Assembly (NCBI RefSeq): GCF_963678635.1
Contig: NC_087062.1
Span: forward strand, 61,733,584-61,797,583
DNA from: Symsagittifera roscoffensis
Taxonomy: Eukaryota > Xenacoelomorpha > Acoela > Convolutidae
Direction of reading: 5' to 3'
Length of the DNA: 64,000 nt
This document shows positions 10,925 to 22,000 of the stretch, piece by piece. How positions within the stretch are numbered: the stretch's first letter is position 1; every line of letters starts with the position of its first letter. Both the position numbers and the translations under genes were made by a program. Below the pieces are notes generated by a model that had not been told where the DNA came from, searched no databases, and saw nothing but the letters and a program-made list of their open reading frames with translations.

Positions 10925-11410
10925 CAGGGATTTCAATACAATATCAAAATATTGAGCTCAATATCAATATCTTCCATTCAAAATCAATATCAATATCAAA
11001 TAGGATGAAATTTCAATATCAATATCAATATCAATATCTAAAAGCTCAATATCTCAATTTTATCACTATTTTAAGATACCAGAGACCAAATTCAATATTG
11101 AATTTCGAAATATATAATTAAATTGTTTAGTTTTTTTTGCAATGTAATTGTTTTTTGTTTAATTTGTTTAATTTTAATGCTTGAGTGAGAGGCTCTTTCA
11201 CATTTCAGAAGTTTTTTATCATCATGTGTTTTATGTGTATGTGTTAAAACGCCACGTTTCAAGCAATGATACAAAATCCGTTTTTCTCAATATCTACAAA
11301 AAATTCAATATCAATATCAATATCTAGCCTTCAATATCTCAATATTAAAAATTCAATATTGACATCGTCTCAATTTCAATATCTGATCATTCAATATATT
11401 GCAATACCTG
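10925..11410. mobile_element. hAT-like MITE with CAATAT-repeat interior
   Basis: A 486 bp insertion flanked by a perfect 8 bp duplication CCAGGCAC (10917-10924 and 11411-11418). Ends form an imperfect inverted repeat, CAGGGATTTCAAT against CAGGTATTGCAAT (11 of 13). Both the 8 bp duplication and CAGG ends are typical of hAT elements. The interior has arrays of CAATAT-type hexamers at both ends in the same orientation and no ORF. Confidence 0.85.
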
Positions 11411-11990
11411 CCAGGCACTATGTTGAATCAAATAATCAAAGATTCACTTGGCACTATTCAAATACATTCCATTTTGGAACCACAGGGTCTTAGCCGCACT
11501 GATTTCAAGAGACCTGATCAACCTTCTTTGACTCCTTGGATTCGTGGGTCTTCTCTCATTTGGGATGCTAAGGTTGTAGATAGTTTAGCGCCCTCCAGGC
11601 TCCATGATGGTGACTTGTATGCCGGTAAAGCTGCAGCTGAAGATCTGAAAGCGAAGATATCTGAGCCCTTAGTCCGAGATGGATTTTATTTCCAGGCAGT
11701 TGCCTTTGAGACACAGGGAGACTGCGGCAGTGACACCCTTAAATTTATTCGTGATCTTGGTAGACGCCTTACTGATGCCAACCATGAAACTCGTGCCACA
11801 TCTTTCTTAAAACAGCGTATTTCAGTAGCACTTCAGATTGGGAACGCGGCATCCGTTCTTGGGACAATAAAGCCCACTGACTCTCTTGAAGACATTTTTT
11901 TTATCTCTGAGCCTTGATTTTGTTCGTCTTAGCTTCCTTTCCCTTTTTATCATTGTATATTTGTATTTTGTACATATATTTGTACATAAT

Positions 11991-12497
11991 CTATGGTAGT
12001 CCCAGTTTTAACATACGCCAGCCCCTGCTATGGATTAAGCAAATATGTCACAAATGAACTTGAGACAATTCAAAAAAGAGTCGTCAAATGGATTTTTCCT
12101 GGAACATTGGCATACAAAGAAAAAATTGCTCAATTGCAAATTTTACCGCTTCCTATGTATATACAGATAAATAATATTTTGCTGCTTTCAAAAATCGGAT
12201 TAGGAAGATACGACGATATGCATGTAAATGTGCCCATAGTAACAGAGTCCTCTCGCGGTGTAATGTTTCAGCTGAAACGGACTAAACGCCTGAAAGCTGA
12301 ACAAAATTTCTTCTATCAAACTTGCAGACTGGTCAATACTTTAAAGATAGACGTGAGTGTTTATTGTGGTCTCAAACAGTACTACTGAGGAAATTCTGGT
12401 TGAAATTTGGAGAATGTAATGAAGTTGACAAGTGCACGTGGAAAATTGGATGCGATTGTGCGGCGAACAACTGCCGAAGCAAGACGTACATATGACG
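11991..12497 (+). pseudogene. 3' fragment of a CR1/jockey-like LINE
   Basis: The frame at 11993-12388 reads VPVLTYASPCYGLS and then a helical region ending TCRLVNTLKIDV, the usual end of an RT C-terminal region in this superfamily. The reading continues after a frameshift near 12365 with a terminal Cys-rich tail (CTWKIGCDCAANNC) stopping near 12495. A similar tail (NSCSWFINCNCSTC) ends the LINE at 32365. A short TACTACTGC-type microsatellite at about 12542-12560 may be its 3' terminal repeat. It is 5' truncated. Confidence 0.65.
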
Positions 12498-12919
12498 ATA
12501 CTATGAAGGGACCAGGACCCCATGTGGAAACACAGAAGCCATCCTACTACTGCTACTACTAATGTTTCGTTCCTTAGAGAATTTAATTCTTTCAAAAAAA
12601 ATCGTCATTCGAGAAAGGATGTATCATAAAAGTCGTTTTCACTGCGTTTATCCAGCCTCGATTGATCAAGTTGATATAAACTTGATGTTTTGTCCTTGGC
12701 TAATCGCAATTATAGTCGTTTGAAAGGATTCCTCCGCATCGATGTTGAAATATGTTTTTTTCTAGATTGCAACATGATCGGTAGAAAGCCTCGCAATGCT
12801 GTTATTTTTACCTCGATGGACTCACCATTTTTGCAGATATTGGATTGTGTGTTGTTTTTGAAAACGACACGCAGATAATTTATTGTCATTGTTCTATTCA
12901 AGTACATAACTTTGCGAAA
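12498..12919. other. Upstream region of eIF2A
   Basis: Contains the LINE 3' tail and then the presumed promoter and 5' untranslated region of eIF2A. I see no clear TATA element or initiator. Confidence 0.35.
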
Positions 12920-13071
12920 ATGTCGTCGCGTATCGTCGAAGGCGTTGTAAGATATGAGCCTGATTCAACTTTGCCAAATTTATGCGTCAGAGGCAATGAA
13001 GGATTTTATCTGTATTCGACTGTATCCGAAGTGAACCAGAAACCGCCTGTAGAACCTTATCAGCTTGACGC
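12920..13071 (+). CDS. EIF2A: eIF2A exon 1
   Basis: Encodes residues 1-50 including TLPNLCVRGNEGFYLY, which matches the N-terminal segment of animal eIF2A. ATG context is AAAATGTCG. Donor GTAAGC follows at phase 2. Confidence 0.85.
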
Positions 13072-16000
13072 GTAAGCCGAATTACAATAGAAAGATTGAT
13101 TTAGCATTGACGCTAATGTTCATCGAATAATTGTTATCTTTTTTCTAGTTGCATGACGTAAGTTGTTTCTTCATGTTTCAGTCTATAACTGACCCTTTTC
13201 TTCCTCTTGTTTGACTTGATATTGTTGATTATTAAATGCCAATGAAAGCGGTGAAGACGGGTGCCGGACATCAGGCTGCTCACTTTAAGCCGAAGCTTTT
13301 TTTAAAATTACAAACTTGGAATCAATTGAAATTTGTTTTCGACTAATTCCATTGAGAATATTTTAAAATTTATTGGCTTTTCATTTATTTTGAGCATTTC
13401 ATTGAGTTTAAAAATGTCAAAAAGGAAAACAGTGTTGAAGCAGAAGGCTTATAACTTAGGTGTAGAAGGTGTATTTTTCTAGTGTATAATTTATGCATTT
13501 TAAAAATCTACTGACGTATCAACAAAATTTATATTTTAATCCCGCATTGTTACCAACAGCGATTAGGATGGGCTACTTCAGCTCAGTTTTAGTGTATTTG
13601 AATTTCTGGTAAAATTCTGTATTTCGGCCATAAGTCTCTTCGGCGTGAAGTTCCTTCGACCTGTTTTCCTACACCCAGTGAAGGTACTTACGTTTTTCAT
13701 GATGATTTCTTTCCGTTTTTTTTTTCCAGAAAAGTCAAAATCTGATTCAGCCCAAATTTGACTATTTGTGATTTCAAAGAGCAAGGTCTTGAAAAAAGTG
13801 TTGTTCTGTTTTTTGGAATTCTGATTCATTACCCTTGCGATAAGTAAGGATATAGCAATCGGGTGCAAGACTTTTTTCCCGTAAATAACATTGTTCACAG
13901 AGTGGTCAAAATTAGAAATGGTAATTTTCAGTTCAGTTCATAATAAATTCAATTTATTTCTGCGTCTCCTGCACATTTGGTCTCGAGGTAACGAATTTTA
14001 ACATGTATGTTTCAGTGTATGTTTGATTTACTTGAGTTTGGTGGGGCTATCTTATTGCAATTGATATTTTAATCAAACCCTTATTTTACATGGTAGCAGG
14101 AGATAGTTTTAGCAGAAAAAATGATGATCTGCAAAGCCGCACTGAGTTTTATTAGTGAGACCATGTCATAAACCTGGTGGTCTTCTATAGAAGCCGAGTT
14201 ATGAGGCAAATTACAGAAGTCCCAAAAGCGAAAAGGGGCATGTTGGCCTTGTCACTTCCAGAAGTTGATGGAGTGTTGAAAGTCAACACGCGAGAAAAGC
14301 TTCTTAATGAAATGGACCTTGCGAAACTGGAATTAGAGAATAGATCAGCTGAAGTCGTGGACGGAATTTACAAGGAAGATGATCTGGCAAATGCATTTGA
14401 AACTTTGAATGAGTTTGAAAAATACAAAAAAGAGCAGGAAACTGTTTACTCTAAAAAAACTTAAATATAAAATTATTCAAAATTAGATTTGGCTAAATGA
14501 CAAATTGCAGAATCTTCAATCATGGTACAAAGTTTTAAAAATCGTAATAAAATCTATGCTTTACAAAGTAAGCTACTAAGAACAATACCAGATAATAAAA
14601 ACTCCATTCAAAAAAACGGTAAAGGAATCGACGGAAAATAGGCCGATAACCACTAATTCGGAAAAAATCGACAGTTTTTCACGAAAATTATTTGAAGAAA
14701 TAATTACTACCGGAAACGATTAGCACTTATTACCTACCTTGACGAAAGGAGTTTCATTTCAATTTTCGAGAAATTGAGCATGTCTTGAAATTTACAATTG
14801 ACTATTCTCTGAACAAAGTTATTTACGGGAAAAAAGTCTAGTACCCGATTGTAATACCCTTGGATATCGGGTTATTATCGCAAGGGTAACACAGCTTGTT
14901 TTGAAACAAAAAAAACAAGACAAAGAATCTAAAATCAGCATAGGAAGAAAAATACAAAGCGGTAAAAAAAGTTGAAAAAGCCTAAGCAGAAAACCTTTAA
15001 GCCGAAAAAATCAATGTCATGATCTTAGAATATCATGATGTCATTGAACTGTAATGTCAAACATTATCCAAGAAAAATAGTTATCTTTATTTAGTTGTGG
15101 ATTGTTTCTTATGGAATTTTAGCTGTTTGTTTATTATATAAAACTGTAAATATCACCAAATTGTTCATACTGATCAAGTATACAACAATCACTAATCGAT
15201 TAGTGCAGCTACCAGCAACAACGATAGCTGTAATAATATACAATTAATGCTAAAAACCTCGCTTTTACATATATCTCAAGTCCTGACCGCTCAAGTCAGC
15301 ATATGGTGACAGGAGTGGGATTGCCATCAGAGCGATGCGAATTCATGCGGAAGAAGACAAAAACAAGAATACGGATATTCTAATTCATTAAATCCTGGCA
15401 ATTTTGAGGAATTTTGCATGGTGCTGACGTCTGCTAACAGCCATCATAACCAACGACCAAGAGTGGGCCAATTCAGGATAGCCGCGAAGAAGGCCACTGC
15501 TGAAAAAAAAAATGAAAAAAACCCACTCAAGGGTTGATAGCAGTTATTCTAACATCCAGAGACAGAGAATATTGTCTAAAAACCGAAGCAGCCATGTCAT
15601 TTTCATCGACATTGTCTTATACCAACTGATCAGTGGTTTGTTCGACCAGTGAAAATCAATTACCGGAAAACTTTTTTAAAGAGTAGTTGTGTCATGATCT
15701 TAGAATATCATGAAGTCATTGACCTGTAATATCGAACATTATCCAAGAGAAATAGTTATCACTATTTAATTGTGGATTGTTCCTAATGGAAATTTTGCTG
15801 ATTGTTTATTATATAATACTCTAAATATCACCAAATTGTTTATACTGATCAAGTATACAACAATCACTAATCGATTAGTCCAGCTACCAGCAACAACGAT
15901 AGCTGTAATAATATATAATTAATGCTAAAAACCTCGCTTTTACATTTATCTCAAGTCCTGACCGCTCAAGTCATCATTAATCAACAAGACTTAAGGCTTA

Positions 16001-19000
16001 TAAAAAGTAAACCAGTCCCCCTCACCCTTAAAACAAACACGCAAGAAATTTTAATTGCCTGTCAAATGAAACCGTATGAGGCCAATAAACCGATATAATA
16101 TAGGCCGAACGCCGAAAATTTTTTAAGTACCCTCACTCTGAAAACACATACATGCACAAAACTTTGTTTGCTCATCAAATGAAACAATATGAGGCCACTA
16201 ATCCGATATAATACCAAAATTTATTTAGCCAAAAAAGAAAAAAGCCTAATAAATCAAAAAAAAAATTAAGGCCAATAAAAAGTTTGAGACCAACAAAGAG
16301 TCCCCCTAGCCGCAAAACAAACACATGCACATACGAACTTTTTCCGCTCGTTGAAAGACGCAGTATGAGGCCGTTTAGCCGATATAATACAGGCCAAAAA
16401 CTATCAAGCGGAAAAGACCGAAAAGCAAAAAAAAATCCGAAAAAAAAATTGTTGTCATGAAAAATTTGAACTACTTTCTATTGAGATTTTTAGCATTTTG
16501 AGCTTTTAATAGCTCAAAACTAAAAAGTTTAGCTCAAAATTAGAACACTAAGCCAAAAAAAGCCGAAATTATTTGGGCAGAATAAACTTTTAAGCGAAAA
16601 AAAAAAGAAAATATCAAAGCAGTAAAAGCAAGTACAATGTAAACCAGGATAGTCCGTTACAGTGCAACAACTAGAGTTTAGGCATATTCGAAATTCATAG
16701 TAAATTATGCCAATTAAAAAACAACTTTTGTAGAAAAAAAATTTTTTTTAAAATTTTTTGCAGTCTTTCGATTTTTTGATACCAAAAAAAGCGCTAAAAT
16801 ACCCAAAATCTACTTTTACTCGAGTAAATTTAAGTTTTACCTTTCAAATTCAGCTATTGTAAGTTTTTAAGCCATTAAAATAAGCTATTTTAGGCCAGCT
16901 CGCTCACCCTTTCCGCTCGAATTCAGACGAAAAACCAAAAATTTCATACCGGTTTTTCTCGACACATTGCGGATTTTTTAAATTTTTTTGAATGTCGTTC
17001 AAATCACGACTGTAAGTGCTTGAATATGATAAATTACTCAGCTCTCTCCAATAATCAGTATTAGTTGATTTTGTGTGGAAAAACTGAAACACACCCGAAT
17101 ACAAAGTTCCGCCTCATTTTTAAAATGGTCGCAACAATTACGAACAGCAAAAAAACAATTCTACGCTCTGGTAACTTAGCCGAAAAAAAACATAAGCAAA
17201 CAAATCAAAGGCCGACAATTTTTTCAAACGGAACTATTTCTGTTTGCAAAAACTAAACACGGGTCCTGTCAGATTCGAACTCAGGGCCTTTGCCGTCCCA
17301 AGGGTATTCGTTCTAAAACAAGGGTTTGATTAAAATATCAATTGCAATAAGATAAAGCCCCATCAAACTGATGTACATCAAACAGACATCTGAAACTTAC
17401 ATATGTTAACAGATTCCTCTCCACCTTTATTTGCCGCAATAAGCACTACTCTATAGAGACAAATCGCAGCGAGACAAATCGTAGCGAGACAAATCGTATT
17501 TTTAGTGAGAAAATCAGCAAGTTGCAGCTTGTCACTAACCATCGTATGGATTTCAACTATTTTCCAACATTGTTTTTATTGCAGCCAGGTCTATTCTCAG
17601 CCGTTTCTCACTCACACTTTTTGTTGAAATTAGGTTGTCATGTAGCGATTGGTTGCCCACGAAAACAGTAATTTCTATTATCGATTGCGTAAGTTCTTCT
17701 ATAAAACTCTTTAAGCAGAAGGCACAGTCCAAGGCATCTCCCAAAGCTAACGCTGCGGCTGCCAGAGTTCTTTTCACGACACGTCGTGTTTTGTCAGAAT
17801 TCCACGCTAGAGGGCAGCTTTTCCGATTCTGCCCTACTACCAAGATATCAAACCCGAAATCGCTCGAAAACAAATCAGGTAAATTGGCGTGCGAAGCATC
17901 ACTAAACACAGCTAATAACTATTTGTCAATACCACCGAGATCAGGATATAAAATGTAATAAGAATTTTTTTTTATTTTGGCAATAAGTTTGTCTACTTTC
18001 TTAAAAATGTCGATTGTTGCCCTAACGCGTTGAAAGCTGTATGCGGCCTAGTCGTTGAAGCCAGACAATTTAGTCTACCAACATGATGCCTTAATAAGGT
18101 AATTTCCTTTGACGTGAGGTCACTGCCGGCACATGGTTCATACGGTAGATTAACTGACTTAAACAAGTTCTGGGACGTAATTTTCTTGGTGGAGTTTAAT
18201 ACCCTTTTCTTGCATTTCAACGTAAACTCCGATGTACTTGAGATTTTGCCACTCTTCTGTGCTAATCAAAAACTTGTTCCGTAATCTCTGAACAACGTTT
18301 CTTTCAAAATTTTGGGAACCGCTCCAAAAATATCGTCAACATGAACCAAAAGAAGTCCTGTGAGGGAACCGTTTTGTACGCATCTGAAAACAGCCGGATC
18401 AATCGTAGACATTTCACATGCGCTCGCCTGTAACTCATCTTTCAGGGAAAAAAACCAGTTTCTAGACCCGTCTGACAAACCTTACAACACCTTTCTCAGC
18501 TTCCAAAGAGAATTTTCGTTTTCTGCTTCTTTAGGCTGCAAAATATAAATGTCTCGGGCAATATCACTCCCTTGCAAAAAAGCTGCTTTGACATCTGACG
18601 ACGGTATTTCCAAATTTTTCGTGGCAGATAATGCCAGTAACGTCCTGAAAGAGTCCTTACTAGCAGTTGGAGAATCGGATTGTTGCTTTTTAATTTTTTT
18701 CATAGCCACGAACAACTAGCCTAGACTTGAAAATAGGGCCAATGTTACTTGTTTTCACGGTATCTACCCATCTAGCGGTTATGTATGTTTGCCCACAATG
18801 CGGAACTTCGTTATAAACCTTGAAGCGATCCCAATTTTTTTTAGCTCTTTCAGTCGTGTCTCTCTTATTTGGTCTGAATATACTGTGTTGTTGATTTCTG
18901 CCAGGTTAACCTCACTTATCACCTGGTTCAACGACACGGCATTGGTTTCGTGCTTAGGTCTCCAATCTTCTAACTTGCTTCAATCAATACACGTTTTACC

Positions 19001-22000
19001 TGCACAATCTTCGACATTCAACCAATTTTTGTGTTTTCCGGACGCTTTTCTACCTCTGAAAGACAGCAAGAGTTGAAAGCAGAGGTAGAAAAGCGTCCGG
19101 AAAACACAAAAATTGGTTGAATGTCGAAGATTGTGCAGGTAAAACGTGTATTGATTGAAGCAAGTTAAAAGATTGGAGACCTAAGCACGAAACCAATGCC
19201 GCATTACATAATCAGGCTGAATCAGCAATAAGTCAGATAAGAAAAACAGGTTTGGCCATTGAAAACGGAGACATAGTATTTTTCAAATGAGTGGACAAAG
19301 ACCGCTGGAAAGGACCTGGCTAAGTTATTGGCAAAGATGGTAAGGTTGTTTTAATCAAAGAAGGAAATTATGTTTTAAGAGTGCTCGAAACGAGAGTGGT
19401 CTCTCGAAAACCAGAAGTTTAAGCTTTTTCAACGTCTGCCAGTTATTGTTCAAATTCAATGCATGTTAGTAGCAACACAAAAGACTCAAAGGGCAAGTTA
19501 AGTGACTTAGACGACGAGTCCATACAGTCAGCCGTTTTCGACGCTGACACTCTAGAATCGTGCGAGAACGCGTCTACTGAACAGAGTTTGAAGAACTTGC
19601 ACTTGAGACTAAAACAGAAGTTGATTCAGGAACCATTGGATTTGAAGTTAAAAATATGCTGAAAAATTTTGATTTATTTAAGAAAAATCAAGTTGTTCAA
19701 TACAAAATAGACAAAAATGATTTGTGAAAGACAGCAAGAGTTGAAAGCACAAATCATTTTTGTCTATTTTGTATTGAACAACTTGATTTTTCTTAAATAA
19801 ATCAAAATTTTTCAGCATATTTTTAACTTCAAATCCAATGGTTCCTGAATCAACTTCTGTTTTAGTCTCAATCATTTTTGTCTATTTTGTATTGAACAAC
19901 TTGATTTTTCTTAAATAAATCAAAATTTTTCAGCATATTTTTAACTTCAAATCCAATGGTTCCTGAATCAACTTCTGTTTTAGTCTCAAGTGCAAGTTCT
20001 TCAAACTCTGTTCTGTAGACGCGTTCTCGCACGATTCTAGAGTGTCAGCGTCGAAAACGGCTGACTGTATGGACTCGTCGTCTAAGTCACTTAACTTGCC
20101 CGTCTAGTCTTTTGTGTTGCTACTAACATGCATTGAATTTGAACAATAACTGGCAGACGTTGAAAAAGCTTAAACTTCTGGTTTTCGAGAGACCACTCTC
20201 GTTTCGAGCGCTCTTAAAACATAATTTCCTTCTTTGATTAAAACAACCTTACCATCTTTGCCAATAACTTTGCCAGGTCCTTTCCAGCGGTCTTTGTCCA
20301 CTCATTTGAAAAATACTATGTCTCCGTTTTCAATGGCCAAACCTGTTTTTCTTATCTGACTTATTGCTGCTTCAGCCTGATTATGTAATGCGGGAGAGTT
20401 TTCCTAAATTTTATGTACATTCATCTTTAATTTAATTGTTAGTCGCTTTCAGTTGCTATGGGTGGCCTGTTTATAAAGTTCAACAAATTTATTGGGCAGC
20501 GTCTCAATTTTATGAAATGTAATGTCGTCAACATTGTCAACGTGGAACTATACTTCATTTATAGTTCTATATCTATCGTTGAAGAGTTTATGTTCTGTAA
20601 TATTTTTGCAGATTTTTTTTTCATTTCATGTTGAAGTAAATAACTTCGGCTGAGTCCACCCAAAGTTCTGGTGCTACTATTATAAGGATAATTTAAGTAT
20701 TTTTACATTAGCCAGATTGGGAGCGTAGGGTATTCGTACGAACCTTTCTTTTTCTCTGCTTTATTTGTGGCTGATGTTTGTGAAATAGCAAGCGTACATA
20801 GCTGAGAGGCTAGTACGTGAGACTCATAAGTGCTAGTTCGCAGGATCGAATACGAGACTTACCCGAATTTTACTAATTCGAGGTTTATTTCTACTTTTTT
20901 TTTCATTTCATTGTTTAGAGCTGCTTTTTGTCGTGTTCTTGCTAGTGTTTGCATCTGTCTGTTACATTAATTTATTAAGAAGCGAGCAACGAAGTGATTC
21001 TATTAGGCAACTTGCAAATCTTTCATACGCTCATTCAAGGTCTTCCTTAAACATTTGCTGTGAATGCTCAATTTTATTTTTCAACATTCACAAGGATGAG
21101 GCAACTTTGGCTTTCCAAATTTCTGAGCGTCATACCTTATTGAGAATTTGTTTTTAAACGTATTCAAGGTTAACTGGGCTATGATCAGAAATCGTTCGGT
21201 ATCCATAACGGAAATGATTAGGTTTACTAAAATGCGGACAATCATATGACGGAGGCAAGAATCGGTGGGGCTAAAATTCGTAACAGCGACGCGACAACTT
21301 GTAACAAGACAGGTAGCGAACGCTTGCTGCACTGCGCTTGCATTCGGCAAGAGAGAAATTGTGCGGGTGAATCGATGTAAGGCCCTCATTCTACCGTTAT
21401 AAATTGTCGCTGGTTACGAATTGTAGCTGAGTACGAATTGAGGGCTGTTACGATTTGTCGCCTCACGAGTTTTCATTAATTGCGGCGCTAACAAGTCTTG
21501 TATTTTTTCACGCATTTTTTTTTCACGATCAGCGATTTTTTAAGACGACCTTATGTCCTCGACAGGAAAATTAGAAAGGACATGAAGGCTTTGTTCAGCT
21601 ATTAGCTTGCGATTAGCTAGCGTTATCAAATTGAAGTATAGACATTTTATTCGGGTTAACAACTTGTTTGACAGAATCACGTGCATCTTCGTTCATATTG
21701 AGTTGAAACTTCTGTGCGTTCCCAGCCAACTTAACCTGGAGGTAACGAGTATGCCTTAGACGGCAAAGGTCCTGGGTTCGAATCTGACCAGGACCCGTTT
21801 TTTTCTAACGGGAAATATTTGTTTGAAATATAATTGTCGGCCAATTATTTGTCTGCTTATCTATTGTCGGATTAATTGTCACATATTAAAATCGTTTTTT
21901 TGCTGAGCGTGTTTTTCTGTAAAGTTGTTTTCAGTGTTTGGTTTACCACTACAATATGTAATTTAACCTACCTTGACTTCGTATTTCGTTCTTCGTTTTT

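Larger units (their letters stand above)
9014..11917 (+). pseudogene. Decayed non-LTR retrotransposon: RT plus C-terminal zinc/endonuclease-like domain
   Basis: Recognisable pieces in order: an N-terminal RT block (LFALGKKDGGVRPIPVGNTL, FVMVKIGFRNAFNSIS) at 9050-9385, the GVQQGDP block and the catalytic YLDD in FWYLDDGNLGD near 9500-9620, then a thumb/connection region (10240-10830), and a cysteine/histidine cluster CVEHVCVWGKSVDCSGWHGLSC with an RFARH tail at 10830-10924. After the inserted MITE, the RPD...SLIWDAKVVD stretch and the QRISVALQIGNAASVLGT end resemble a PD-(D/E)XK-type nuclease domain. Frameshifts near 9385, 9470 and 9685, a stop at about 10287 and two insertions (about 9940-10232 and 10925-11410) make it inactive. 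Confidence 0.75.
17323..20620 (-). pseudogene. Copia/GalEa-like retrotransposon, fragment B
   Basis: Runs right to left. Integrase C-terminal part (about 20620-20200) has the block RWKGPG-VIG-DGKVVLIK. A linker follows, then the start of RT (18720-18482, DVKAAFLQG), RT catalytic VDDI in LLVHVDDIFGAV (18478-18266), RT end (18220-17993) and RNase H (17909-17553: FSDASHANLPD, TLAAAALALGDAL, DNLISTKSV). The end of pol reads QLADFLTK near 17500. The 3' LTR is 17490-17323. Frameshifts and stops break each block, and the integrase-RT linker is rearranged into a large palindrome (18937-20393). It lies in eIF2A intron 1, antisense to the gene. Confidence 0.85.

Noticed and set aside
15015-16395. CRISPR array
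   Set aside because: Repeats are long, few and irregular, and the DNA is eukaryotic.
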